A stretch of DNA of 60,186 bases from Streptococcus sanguinis SK355 (GTDB lineage: Bacteria; Bacillota; Bacilli; Lactobacillales; Streptococcaceae): NCBI RefSeq assembly GCF_000212855.1, contig NZ_GL890993.1:2257363-2317548 (forward strand), read 5' to 3'. The position numbers and the translations under genes are program-made. Below, piece by piece: positions 52,308 to 60,186 of the stretch; the stretch's first letter is position 1, and every line of letters starts with the position of its first letter. The notes beneath the pieces were generated by a model. That model saw nothing but the letters and a program-made list of their open reading frames with translations, was not told the DNA's origin and did no database searches.

Positions 52308-52765
52308 TTTTTGCGAATTTCGTACTTCTTGCTAAAGCCGTGCAACAAAGAATTGACAGCTTTCAAAATGGACTTTCTAGTAATAATTCCGTAAAAATGC
52401 TGATCCTCGCCCACAACCGGCAGGAATGACTCGTCGACCAGCTTATGAAGTACATCTGATACAGTATAATCTGGCCCAACTGTCAAGTCGTCCATTTTAG
52501 TCATGTGGACGATATCGGTCATCATGAATTCCTCTTCTGGCAAATCATGGCGCATGCGATAGGACATGATGTCGGTCAGGGAAATCGTACCAACAAACTT
52601 TTTATCTGCTGTCACGACTGGTACACGTGAGTATGTCATCTGGCTCAATAGTAGGATAGCATGATCCACATTGTGGGTGTCAATCATAACCGCCAAATTT
52701 TCCCCAGGCGTCAAAAAAGTTTCTTCATGTTCCAGCAGATAGTCTTCAAATTCCTTAGCAATCAT
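52304..52765 (-). CDS. cbpB: Cyclic-di-AMP-binding CBS protein CbpB
   Basis: A 153-aa protein with two CBS motifs (AVMIDTHNVDHAILLLSQMT; LTVGPDYTVSDVLHKLVDES), resembling CbpB/YkuL/DarB. In other Firmicutes this protein binds c-di-AMP and in its free form stimulates the stringent-response enzyme Rel. It overlaps both neighbours by four bases. That function here is by family inference. Confidence 0.8.
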   Translation of the reverse strand: MIAKEFEDYLLEHEETFLTPGENLAVMIDTHNVDHAILLLSQMTYSRVPVVTADKKFVGTISLTDIMSYRMRHDLPEEEFMMTDIVHMTKMDDLTVGPDYTVSDVLHKLVDESFLPVVGEDQHFYGIITRKSILKAVNSLLHGFSKKYEIRKK

Positions 52766-53283
52766 CGGCTAAACTCCTTGGACAAGCTTGGATAAAGTTC
52801 ATGATTTCGCGTATAGAAATCAACTTTAAAGCGGTCATCATCAATCTCTACCTTAGCGTAGAGACGTTCGTTGATCAGGCCGCGTGGCTGGCTGATGGAG
52901 CCCGGATTCAGAAAGAGCGTTTTGCCCTCCATTCGAGCATCTGGGATATGCAGGTGACCATAAAGGCAGATGTCTGCATTAACCTCTTGCGCCCACAAAT
53001 CCAGCTTTTGAAAAGAAAAGTTGATATGGAAGAGATGCCCGTGAGTCTGGGCAATAATGGTCCCCGCCAAATCTGTCACCAATCGTTCTGGATAGCCGTC
53101 GTAAAAGTCCATATTCCCTGCAACAACCTGAATCCCTTGCCATACCTCATCATCAGAAGGAAGCTCAGAGTCTCCGTTATGGAAAATCGCATCTACTTTT
53201 CCTATATAATGATTCCTAATCTCTTCAACAATAGCACGGTCGCCATGAGAATCACTCATGACTATAATAGTTTGCTTTGCCAT
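52762..53283 (-). CDS. YfcE/MJ0936-type metallophosphoesterase
   Basis: A 173-aa phosphodiesterase-like enzyme with the calcineurin-type metal motifs MSDSHGD, FHNGDSE, VAGNMD, QTHGHLF and LYGHLH. The natural substrate is unknown. It begins inside the end of the rdgB gene (22-base overlap) with GGAGG 12 bases upstream. It is commonly adjacent to rdgB in streptococci. Confidence 0.88.
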   Translation of the reverse strand: MAKQTIIVMSDSHGDRAIVEEIRNHYIGKVDAIFHNGDSELPSDDEVWQGIQVVAGNMDFYDGYPERLVTDLAGTIIAQTHGHLFHINFSFQKLDLWAQEVNADICLYGHLHIPDARMEGKTLFLNPGSISQPRGLINERLYAKVEIDDDRFKVDFYTRNHELYPSLSKEFSR

Positions 53284-54266
53284 GCTGGAAATACCTCCAC
53301 TAATTTCTTAACTGCCTGAGCCCGGTGAGATTGCGCATTCTTTTCTTCCATCGTCAGCTCGGCAGACGTTTTTCCTGTTTCTCCCACTAAGAACAAGGGA
53401 TCATAGCCAAATCCATTTTCCCCTTTTGGCTCATGGGCTATGTAGCCCGGCCAATCCGCTTCAACTACCAGAGACTCCCTGTTAGGACTAGCCACCACTA
53501 GGGTCGTATGAAAATGGGCAGAGCGGTCCTTGATATCAAACACCATAGCCAACTCATGCAGGAGCTTGATGTTGTTTTCATCATCTGTCGCGCCTACTCC
53601 AGAGAAGCGAGCCGACCAGACTCCTGGCAAGCCGCCTAAAACATCAACCTGCAGACCTGAGTCGTCAGCTAGCACCATTTTACCGGTCAGCTTACTGATT
53701 GTCTCTGCCTTGAGCCGCGCATTTTCCTCAAAGGTGGTTCCAGTCTCTTGCACTTCTGGCAAATCAGGATAATCATTGAGATTTTCAACCTTATAGCCCA
53801 GCTTCTCAAAGAGTTTGCGAAACTCTGCTGTCTTTCCTTCGTTGCGAGTCGCAATCAAGATGGTATCTCCGACAGCCATCTCAGACTCCTGACCCTGACC
53901 AAAAAAGTCGGTCATCTTAACCCCATCCTTGGACAGGAAGAAGACCTTGCGCAGCAAGTCCTTTTCTGTAATTAGAATAGCCCCCTTATGACTGGTCGCC
54001 TTAAACTCTCGCTCCTGACGGTCGTTAATCATATTGAGGACAAACTGGATATAGGACATAGGTGAGCCGTATTTAACCACAACTGTCGTAAAGGCGTTAT
54101 ATTCTTCATCCAAATCCCGCTCAATCAGCTCACACAACTCTGCATCAATATGCTCCAAGAGCCTGTAAGGGATGTCGTTGAAATGATAGCCAGCCTTGCG
54201 AAAGCGGGTCCATTCCCCGATATACCAATTGTTCTCGTCAATGTATTCATAAATTTTATTTGTCAT
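53262..54266 (-). CDS. rdgB: XTP/dITP diphosphatase (RdgB/HAM1) with an N-terminal extension
   Basis: A 334-aa protein. The HAM1 domain (about residues 135-334; [50 protein letters not shown]) removes non-canonical purine nucleotides such as dITP and XTP. RdgB proteins are about 200 aa; here there is an extra domain of about 130 residues ([20 protein letters not shown] onward) typical of streptococcal versions and of unknown role. Overlaps murI by four bases. Confidence 0.9.
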   Translation of the reverse strand: MTNKIYEYIDENNWYIGEWTRFRKAGYHFNDIPYRLLEHIDAELCELIERDLDEEYNAFTTVVVKYGSPMSYIQFVLNMINDRQEREFKATSHKGAILITEKDLLRKVFFLSKDGVKMTDFFGQGQESEMAVGDTILIATRNEGKTAEFRKLFEKLGYKVENLNDYPDLPEVQETGTTFEENARLKAETISKLTGKMVLADDSGLQVDVLGGLPGVWSARFSGVGATDDENNIKLLHELAMVFDIKDRSAHFHTTLVVASPNRESLVVEADWPGYIAHEPKGENGFGYDPLFLVGETGKTSAELTMEEKNAQSHRAQAVKKLVEVFPAWQSKLL

Positions 54267-55057
54267 AAGCTTACATGCTCCACATTCACTTTCAGGCCCA
54301 GCCAGCTTTCTGCAATCTCCGAAAAGCTCTTGGCATTGGCGGTTGTGTAAAATTGGTGATTGAGCTCCTGTTTTTCCCGGCTGCGGTTGATTTCAAAGTA
54401 ATTGAGCAGGACAGAAATATCCCGTACGCACTCTGCCCCGCTGTCAATCAGCTTCACATTTGGTCCCATCCTATTTTGAATAATAGGCCGGAGCAAGGGA
54501 TAGTGAGTACAGCCCAAGACCAGGGTATCTACCCGGCCAACCAGAGGCTGGAGGGTTTCATAGACAACTTTTTTGGTAAGACTGGAATGAAGTTCATTGG
54601 ACTCTACCAAAGGTACAAACTTAGGGCAGGCCAAACTTTCCACCTGCATCTCCGGCGAGAGCGCTTCAATCTTCTGACGATAAATATCAGAAGAAACAGT
54701 CATTGGCGTTCCAATAACACCGATGCGGCCACTGGCAGTTGACTTAATAGCTGCACTAGCCCCCGGCAGAATCACGCCCAGTACTGGAATATCCAGCTTT
54801 TCCTTCACTTCTTCCCAGACAACGGCAGTCGCAGTATTGCAGGCGATAACAATCATCTTAACATCCTTGGTCAGGAGGAAGTTGACCAACTGCCAGGTAT
54901 AAGCGCGAATCTGCTCAGCAGGCCTAGGACCGTAAGGAGCCCGCGCTGAATCTCCGATATAAATGACCTCTTCGTGGGGGAGCTGCCGCATGAGCTCACG
55001 GACTACAGTCAAACCGCCCACTCCTGAGTCTAAAAAACCGATTGGTCGATTATCCAT
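54263..55057 (-). CDS. murI: Glutamate racemase
   Basis: MurI makes D-glutamate for peptidoglycan. The 264-aa protein has the paired catalytic Cys C73 (IACNTATA) and C183 (LGCTHYPLL), with D10 and S11 (FLDSGVGG) and GDSARAPYG. It is the first gene of the nine-gene string reaching yidD, in which nearly every junction overlaps. Expression may come partly from yneF upstream. Confidence 0.95.
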   Translation of the reverse strand: MDNRPIGFLDSGVGGLTVVRELMRQLPHEEVIYIGDSARAPYGPRPAEQIRAYTWQLVNFLLTKDVKMIVIACNTATAVVWEEVKEKLDIPVLGVILPGASAAIKSTASGRIGVIGTPMTVSSDIYRQKIEALSPEMQVESLACPKFVPLVESNELHSSLTKKVVYETLQPLVGRVDTLVLGCTHYPLLRPIIQNRMGPNVKLIDSGAECVRDISVLLNYFEINRSREKQELNHQFYTTANAKSFSEIAESWLGLKVNVEHVSL

Positions 55058-55078
55058 AAGGTCTTCTTTCTAAAACAA

Positions 55079-55106
55079 GGGACTGGAAGCTGATTCCAAA
55101 TCCCCA
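55079..55106. terminator. Hairpin between yneF and murI
   Basis: GGGACTGGAA/TTCCAAATCCC with one mismatch. The T run (TTTTTT) is on the plus-strand side; on the minus strand only TTGTTTT follows, so termination of yneF transcripts would be partial. Confidence 0.4.
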
Positions 55107-55154
55107 TTTTTTATAGATTTTCTCTACTGGTATTAAAAGCCAGCCACTAGAAAA

Positions 55155-55403
55155 TTATTTTTTCTTTTTGCTCTTAGCAAGCGCAGCTTTCTGCTGGCTG
55201 ATAATTTGACGATAGACTTGCTGTACTTTCGCTTCATTTGGCCGTTGGCCGCTAGCGCTAAGCAAGGTCCGAACTGCTTCTACATTCAAACGCGGATTTT
55301 CTGCAAATTCCTTCTCCACTTGACGACGAAGCAGATACATACCCAGAATCACGCCCCCAGCAAATGCTGCCATAATCAAGAAAATTGCTAAAACTAAATT
55401 CAT
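55155..55403 (-). CDS. yneF: YneF family membrane protein (UPF0154)
   Basis: An 82-aa protein with one N-terminal helix (residues 2-26) and a cytosolic part with the signature [19 protein letters not shown], ending in a Lys-rich tail. The function is unknown; it is conserved in Firmicutes. It is placed upstream of murI. Confidence 0.88.
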   Translation of the reverse strand: MNLVLAIFLIMAAFAGGVILGMYLLRRQVEKEFAENPRLNVEAVRTLLSASGQRPNEAKVQQVYRQIISQQKAALAKSKKKK

Positions 55404-55459
55404 ATCGAGAACTCCTCTATTTCCATTTTTACATTGCTCTTCATTATATCAAATTTTCT

Positions 55460-56710
55460 CTATTTTTCAAAATCAAAGCCATATAGTGTCGCAAAATAAT
55501 CTTCTGGTTTTTCAGCCCGACGAATCATGCGAACATTGCCATCTTGTTCCAAGAGAATTTCGCTGGAGCGGAGCTTGGCATTGTACTGATAACCCATAGA
55601 AAAACCATGAGCCCCCGTATCGTGAATCACTAGTGTATCGCCAATTTGACTGACGGGAAGCGAGCGATTAATGGCGAATTTATCATTATTCTCACAGAGA
55701 CTGCCGACAACATCCACAATCTCTGTCTCACCATCGGGTCGATCCATATTGGTAATGTGGTGATAAGAACCGTACATGGCAGGACGCAGCAGATTGACCG
55801 CAGAGGCATCCACTCCCAGATAGGTTCGGTAGGTCTGCTTCTTATGGGTAACCTTGGTGACTAGCAGGCCATAAGGCGCCAACATGAAGCGGCCAAGCTC
55901 CGTATAAATCTTGACCTCTCCTAGACCAGCTGGAGTTAGAATAGCTTCATAGGCCTGACGAACTCCTTGACCAATGACCGCAATGTCATTTTCCTCGCCA
56001 TCAGGTTGATAATTAATGCCAACACCGCCAGATAGATTGATAAAGTCCAGCTCAACTCCTGTCTCAGCCACTACTTCTACAGCCAGCTCAAAAAGCTGAC
56101 GGGCCAGTTCAGGATAGTAGTCATTGCTGACAGTATTTGAGGCCAAGAGAGCATGAATGCCAAACTTCTCAGCTCCCAACTCCTTGAGCTCTTTGAAAGC
56201 CTGAATCAGCTGGTCCTTAGTCATACCAAACTTGGCTTCTTCTGGATTATCCATAATGCTGGTTCCCAGCTCAAAGACACCGCCAGGGTTGTAACGGCAG
56301 GAAATAATCTTTGGAATACCAGCAGCCTCCTTCAGAAAGGCCACATCTTCATAGGCATCCAGATTGATAGTCGCTCCTAGGTCACGCGCAAACTGAAATT
56401 CCTCAGCTGGTGTGTTATTGGACGAAAACATGATATCCTGTCCAGCAAAGCCCAGCTTTTGGCTCATGAGCAGCTCAACGTAGCTAGCACAATCTACCCC
56501 GCAGCCTTCTTCTTTGAGGATTTTTAAAATAGCAGGATTGGGAGTGGCCTTGACAGCAAAATACTCTTTAAAACCTGGATTCCAAGAAAAGGCCTTATGC
56601 AAGGCACGCGCTCTTTCCCGAATTCCTTTCTCATCATAAAGATGGAAAGGGGTTGGAAACTGAGACGTAATCTCAGCTAGCTTGTCACGACTGACAAAAG
56701 GAGTTTTCAT
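55460..56710 (-). CDS. lysA: Diaminopimelate decarboxylase
   Basis: LysA converts meso-diaminopimelate to L-lysine, the amino acid MurE adds in this organism. The 416-aa fold-type III PLP enzyme has K54 in YFAVKATPNP, the Gly-rich phosphate loop (LSGGVGINY), and the C-terminal CENNDKFAINR, which supplies the second-subunit Cys. Single gene with its own short leader. Confidence 0.93.
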   Translation of the reverse strand: MKTPFVSRDKLAEITSQFPTPFHLYDEKGIRERARALHKAFSWNPGFKEYFAVKATPNPAILKILKEEGCGVDCASYVELLMSQKLGFAGQDIMFSSNNTPAEEFQFARDLGATINLDAYEDVAFLKEAAGIPKIISCRYNPGGVFELGTSIMDNPEEAKFGMTKDQLIQAFKELKELGAEKFGIHALLASNTVSNDYYPELARQLFELAVEVVAETGVELDFINLSGGVGINYQPDGEENDIAVIGQGVRQAYEAILTPAGLGEVKIYTELGRFMLAPYGLLVTKVTHKKQTYRTYLGVDASAVNLLRPAMYGSYHHITNMDRPDGETEIVDVVGSLCENNDKFAINRSLPVSQIGDTLVIHDTGAHGFSMGYQYNAKLRSSEILLEQDGNVRMIRRAEKPEDYFATLYGFDFEK

Positions 56711-56763
56711 ACTATTCTCGCTTTCTATTTGCTGGATTTATTATACCATAAATCCATAGGAGA

Positions 56764-56797
56764 AACAAAAAGCACTGGAGCAAACGTCCAATGCTTA
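56764..56797 (-). terminator. Terminator of the BI-1 gene
   Basis: AAGCACTGGA/TCCAATGCTT stem with one mismatch, then five T on the minus strand. Confidence 0.75.
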
Positions 56798-56814
56798 AGT
56801 CATATTTAACTTAG

Positions 56815-57498
56815 TTATTTGTTTCTTCCAAAAATACGCAGCAAGCTGAGGAAGAGATTAATGAAGTCCAGATACAGATGCAGAGCCAGAGAAATTGCCC
56901 AGCCATTTCCTGGATTGCCATTGGTCTGCTCATAGACGTAGCGAATCTTCTGATTGTCCCAAGCGATGAGTCCTGAGAAAATAAGGACACCAACGATACT
57001 GATGATAAAGTCCAAGCCACTGCTTCTCAAGAAGATATTAAGGACGCTAGCAGCGATAATACCAATCAAACCGGCCATACAAGCTCTGCCCATTCCAGAA
57101 AGATCCTTCTTGGTCACCTTGCCGATGAAGCCCATAGCAAAGAACATCACGGTCGTTGTCAGAAAGGCTAAGAGAACAGTTGACTGAAGATACAGGGCCA
57201 TGATAATACTTAAGGTAAAACCATTGATGGCTGAATAAGCTAAAAACATAGGCAACGCCGCTGGGCTATTGCTCCGAGCAGTTCCAGAAGCTACCAAAAC
57301 AAAGATAAACTCAGCTGCAATAGCCGCATAGAAAATCCAGGTGGAGCCTGTCAGAACAGAGATAATAATGTCCTGAAAGAAGTTCAGCATTGAGAGGGAT
57401 ACGATTGCTGAGATTCCGATACCGACACCAACGATAGAATAAATCTTGGCATAGAAAGAATTAATATCTGATTGATCTTGAATAATAGAATGATTCAT
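56815..57498 (-). CDS. Bax inhibitor-1/YccA family membrane protein
   Basis: A 227-aa protein with seven helices. Family features are the conserved segments FIGKVTKKDLSGMGRACMAG and GLIAWDNQKIRYVYEQ, followed by ALHLYLDFINLFLSLLRIFG; the Asp residues there form the pH-sensing pair in BsYetJ. Relatives leak Ca2+ or regulate proteases. It follows the HD gene by 25 bases. Confidence 0.9.
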   Translation of the reverse strand: MNHSIIQDQSDINSFYAKIYSIVGVGIGISAIVSLSMLNFFQDIIISVLTGSTWIFYAAIAAEFIFVLVASGTARSNSPAALPMFLAYSAINGFTLSIIMALYLQSTVLLAFLTTTVMFFAMGFIGKVTKKDLSGMGRACMAGLIGIIAASVLNIFLRSSGLDFIISIVGVLIFSGLIAWDNQKIRYVYEQTNGNPGNGWAISLALHLYLDFINLFLSLLRIFGRNK

Positions 57499-57523
57499 AG
57501 TTACTCCTTTTATAATAAAACAT

Positions 57524-58015
57524 TTACGGTTTCAGCATCTTTCGATGAAAGAGCTTGCGATTACCGCTCTTGCGTCTCCAAGGTGCAGTCGCTTCCTTGA
57601 CGGCCCAATACTTGTCCACCATCGTCACAACGAATGATTCTTTGTAGCGAGGCGGTGCCAAAGTCAGGCCCCACATATGCTTGACGATAATGTCCTCTTC
57701 GACTTTATTAAGCTTAGTAATCTTACGAGCATTGCGAACTGCCAACCTCGGATGAACCCAAGCATGACTCTTCTTAAACTTGGTCACACGCCAGTCATAG
57801 TAGAATAAGTCATGAAGCAGGGCACCGCGTGCCGTGCTGCGGGCATTCCAACCAAATTTTTTGGCAATTCTGTAACTAGTATAACTTACATTGATGGAAT
57901 GTTCAAGTCTATTGGAATGAATATGATGGGGAATTTCTTTCAGGCGCTGAACACTGGGCTTTTCAATCAAGTGCCCAACATAGGCCATAAACTCCTCGTC
58001 CTTTTTGTAAGGCAT
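57524..58015 (-). CDS. HD-domain metal-dependent hydrolase
   Basis: A 163-aa protein with H39 (LEHSINVSY), the H68-D69 pair (LLHDLFYYDW) and a distal D in MVDKYWAVKE, the set expected of HD phosphohydrolases. Substrate unknown; nucleotides or phosphate esters are typical. Basic C-terminus (RRKSGNRKLFHRKMLKP). Confidence 0.85.
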   Translation of the reverse strand: MPYKKDEEFMAYVGHLIEKPSVQRLKEIPHHIHSNRLEHSINVSYTSYRIAKKFGWNARSTARGALLHDLFYYDWRVTKFKKSHAWVHPRLAVRNARKITKLNKVEEDIIVKHMWGLTLAPPRYKESFVVTMVDKYWAVKEATAPWRRKSGNRKLFHRKMLKP

Positions 58016-58059
58016 AGAATCACCTCCCTTGCCAACTATTATATCTCTTTTTCTGATTT

Positions 58060-58800
58060 TTAGCTTAAATGAAAGATTAAAATACCAGCAGCGACAGCAA
58101 CATTGAGACTCTCTGCCTGCCCCTTCATGGAAATATGGACCAGAATATCAGCTGCTACCGTCATTTCTGGACTAATCCCCTGCCCTTCATTGCCCATGAC
58201 TAGGACAAAGCTCTCTTTACTGACCACCTCTCTGTAATCGATAGATGTTGACGACAAGGTCGACGCTAGAATTGGCAGACTGGAAGAACGAGCCAGCCTA
58301 ATAAAATCAGCCGTATCGATCCGATAAACTGGCAGATGAAAATGGCTCCCCTGCATAGAGCGCAGCGTTTTTAGGTTATAGATATCTGCTGACGCGCTAG
58401 AGATGAAGACTCCATCAAAGCCAGCTGCATCAGCTGTCCGAATGATGGTGCCGACATTACCTGGATCCTGAACGTTCTCCAAGAAAAGATAGCGCCCACT
58501 TAACTCCGATGGTATTTCTTTCCTTTCAAAAGCCACTTCTGCGACAATCCCCTGAGGCGTCTTACTATCAGCCAAATCTGCTAAAATCTCTGGACTGACA
58601 AAGATTACCTGAGAAAAATCAGCTAATCGCTCTGCGTATTCTGCTAAAGCAAAAATCCTAATCAGCTCTGCCCCGTTGCTGACAGCTTCCTCAAATAAAT
58701 GCCAGCCCTCGATCAAATAAGAATCCTTGCGGTATTTTTTGTGATGAAGTTTTTTAGCTTTTTTTACCACATTATTGGCTTTTGAGGTTATAATATTCAT
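58060..58800 (-). CDS. TrmH-family (SpoU) RNA 2'-O-methyltransferase
   Basis: A 246-aa SPOUT enzyme with an N-terminal L30e-like substrate-binding domain (to about residue 95) and the knotted catalytic domain: LENVQDPGNVGTIIRTADAA, VLVMGNEGQGIS, and HISMKGQAESLNVAVAAGIL. Target is tRNA or 23S rRNA; not decided. The ATG at 58800 has no ribosome site, but TATAAT ends only six bases before it, which implies a leaderless message. Confidence 0.88.
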   Translation of the reverse strand: MNIITSKANNVVKKAKKLHHKKYRKDSYLIEGWHLFEEAVSNGAELIRIFALAEYAERLADFSQVIFVSPEILADLADSKTPQGIVAEVAFERKEIPSELSGRYLFLENVQDPGNVGTIIRTADAAGFDGVFISSASADIYNLKTLRSMQGSHFHLPVYRIDTADFIRLARSSSLPILASTLSSTSIDYREVVSKESFVLVMGNEGQGISPEMTVAADILVHISMKGQAESLNVAVAAGILIFHLS

Positions 58801-58806
58801 AAGAAC

Positions 58807-58815
58807 ATTATACCA
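58807..58815 (-). promoter_or_regulatory. Extended -10 promoter directly at the TrmH-family start codon
   Basis: TGGTATAAT on the minus strand. The predicted transcription start falls on or beside the A of the ATG at 58800. No Shine-Dalgarno sequence is possible in that transcript. Confidence 0.7.
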
Positions 58816-58884
58816 CAATTTAGCAGACTTGCACTCATACTGAGGGCTTAAATCCCCTCGGTCCGCTCACTAAAGGAGGATGCC

Positions 58885-59163
58885 ATGCAGAAAGTAAAAA
58901 TGATAGCCCAAGGACGAGTACAAGGGGTCGGATTCCGCTGGGGAGTTTATTCTCTAGCGCTGGAAATCGGAGGTATTACCGGCCGGGTCTGGAACAACGA
59001 CGACGGTACTGTTGGCATTCTGGCTCAGGCTGATGACCCAGCTCTGATGGCCAAATTTATCCAAGAAATCCGCAAGGGACCGACACCTTTTTCTAAGGTC
59101 AGTTATTTGGATGTCACTATGGCCAATTTCGACTCCTATCCTGACTTCAAAATTTCAAATTAG
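58885..59163 (+). CDS. acyP: Acylphosphatase
   Basis: A 92-aa enzyme that hydrolyses acyl phosphates. The catalytic R18 is in GRVQGVGFRWG and N37 in GRVWNNDDGTV. AAAGGAGG lies five bases before the ATG. It is divergent from the TrmH-family gene and 81 bases upstream of yidC2, a typical streptococcal trio. Confidence 0.93.
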   Translation: MQKVKMIAQGRVQGVGFRWGVYSLALEIGGITGRVWNNDDGTVGILAQADDPALMAKFIQEIRKGPTPFSKVSYLDVTMANFDSYPDFKISN

Positions 59164-59176
59164 GTCTGCAGAACTA

Positions 59177-59205
59177 TTGTATATTTTGCAAAAAAACAGT
59201 AGAAT
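59177..59205 (+). promoter_or_regulatory. Promoter of yidC2
   Basis: TTGTAT (59177-59182), a 17-base spacer, TAGAAT (59200-59205). Confidence 0.65.
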
Positions 59206-59244
59206 AGATAGGTATTATTTTTTAGAAACAAAGGATATGAACTC

Positions 59245-60168
59245 GTGAAACATTTCAAACGCTTTTTATTCTCCGGTATGGGACTGGCTGCGCTTCTTTT
59301 CCTGTCTGGCTGTGTGGGCCGCGATAAGGCCGGCAATCCTTCTGGTCTGATCTGGGACGTGATTGGTCAGCCTATGGCAGATGGTATCCAATTTTTCGCC
59401 AAGAATTCAGGCCTAGGCTATGGGCTGGCGATTATTATCGTTACGCTCATCGTGCGGATTATCATTCTGCCGCTGGGAATCTATCAGTCTTGGAAGGCGA
59501 CGCTTCAGTCTGAAAAGATGAACTACTTTAAGCCGATTTTCGCCCCAATCCAAGAGCGAATCAAAAATGCCGAGACTCAGGAAGAGAAAATGCAGGCTCA
59601 GCAAGAACTGATGGCTGCTCAAAAAGAAAATGGACTCAGCATGTTTGGCGGTATAGGCTGTCTACCTCTGCTCATCCAAATGCCTTTCTTCTCAGCCCTC
59701 TTCTTTGCAGCCCAGTATACTCAAGGGGTTGCAGGCAGTTCCTTCCTCTGGATTAAAGACCTGGCCAAAAGCGACTGGGCTTTGACTGTCATTGTCGGTA
59801 TCCTCTACTATATCCAGTCGGTGCTCTCTCTGCATGGTATTGAAGATGAAACTCAAAGAAACAGCATGAAACAGGCTTCTTACATGAGTCCTATCATGAT
59901 TGTTGGTTTCTCATTCTTATCTCCTGCCGCAGTTACTCTCTACTGGGTAGTTGGTGGTTTCATCCAAATCATTCAGCAATTTATCATCAACTATATCATC
60001 CGACCTCGCCTGAGAAAACAGGTAGCAGAGGAATTTGAAAAAAATCCTCCTAAAGGTTTGAAAAAAGCTAGCCGGGCTAAAGATGTCACTCCAAAAGCTC
60101 AGCCGGCTATTGAGCAAAAGAACAAAAAGAAAAAGAACCGCAATGCTGGTAAGCAACGGTCAAGATAA
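59245..60168 (+). CDS. yidC2: Membrane protein insertase YidC2 (OxaA)
   Basis: YidC inserts proteins into the membrane, alone or with Sec. It is 307 aa from a GTG start (AAAGGA 11 bases upstream). It has a lipobox LSGC with C23, five core helices, the conserved hydrophilic-groove Arg in VTLIVRIIILPLG, and a long Lys/Arg-rich C-terminal tail (KNKKKKNRNAGKQRSR). The long basic tail marks the YidC2 type, which can bind ribosomes; YidC1 is shorter. It works in the same pathway as YidD at 49335. Confidence 0.93.
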   Translation: MKHFKRFLFSGMGLAALLFLSGCVGRDKAGNPSGLIWDVIGQPMADGIQFFAKNSGLGYGLAIIIVTLIVRIIILPLGIYQSWKATLQSEKMNYFKPIFAPIQERIKNAETQEEKMQAQQELMAAQKENGLSMFGGIGCLPLLIQMPFFSALFFAAQYTQGVAGSSFLWIKDLAKSDWALTVIVGILYYIQSVLSLHGIEDETQRNSMKQASYMSPIMIVGFSFLSPAAVTLYWVVGGFIQIIQQFIINYIIRPRLRKQVAEEFEKNPPKGLKKASRAKDVTPKAQPAIEQKNKKKKNRNAGKQRSR

Positions 60169-60186
60169 AGAAAAATTCTTCTAGTA

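Overview
The window reads as a chromosomal segment of a low-GC viridans Streptococcus, most likely Streptococcus sanguinis or a very close relative. The reasons are the gene orders (rsmI-yabA-holB-tmk; livK-H-M-G-F; the murI to yidD string), the L-lysine type MurE, streptococcal small families (YlbG, YneF, DUF1803, the XerD-like protein), and an LPQTG-anchored nuclease resembling the S. sanguinis wall-anchored nuclease SWAN beside a trehalose locus. This is recognition from memory; no search was run. No rRNA, tRNA, CRISPR array or prophage was seen.

Layout. Bases 1-470 hold a frameshifted, window-truncated IS200/IS605 tnpA with its end hairpins, abutting an orphan DpnI gene (468-1232). Then come the leftward rsmI-yabA-holB-tmk cluster, a rightward YitT-type gene, a CBS-ACT gene, a 43-aa membrane protein and an unusual array of palindromes with a shared linker (6550-6752). 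The branched-chain amino acid ABC operon follows (livK-H-M-G-F, with a CodY-like box in its promoter), then ylbG, clpP (CtsR box), upp, a methionine/cysteine pair (metB-like and patB-like, with a perfect MET-box), a MurJ/YtgP-type flippase and murE. From 19 to 34 kb there are a CPBP protease, CsbD, DUF1803/YebB genes, ppaC, pflA, the wall nuclease, treC-treP/treR with a CRE site, a CNNM/CBS protein, an AI-2E-type transporter, an ABC ATPase and a GT-C-like membrane enzyme.

Bases 36.2-42.0 kb are visibly AT-richer and look accessory: a 4-TM protein, a SAM methyltransferase, a His-tailed EamA transporter bracketed by a 78-bp direct repeat, a second IS200/IS605 remnant, and a TetR/ABC-2 operon. 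Core genes resume with the mnmM/mnmL-like pair, an alkyltransferase-like gene, PAP2, ribU with an FMN riboswitch, trmL behind a structured leader or small RNA, trkA-trkH, and a tightly overlapping operon murI-rdgB-yfcE-cbpB-xerD-like-scpA-scpB-rluB-yidD. The window ends with lysA, a BI-1 protein, an HD protein, a TrmH-family methyltransferase with an apparently leaderless promoter, acyP and yidC2.

The points most worth a second look are these. Two conserved housekeeping genes are broken at homopolymers: murE at a canonical A AAA AAG heptamer where a -1 shift exactly restores the full-length protein, and pflA at T8. There is a promoter-structure-terminator RNA ahead of trmL. The palindrome array, the repeat-bracketed EamA gene, and four 11-bp tandem repeats near 31.1 kb are the other unexplained structures.
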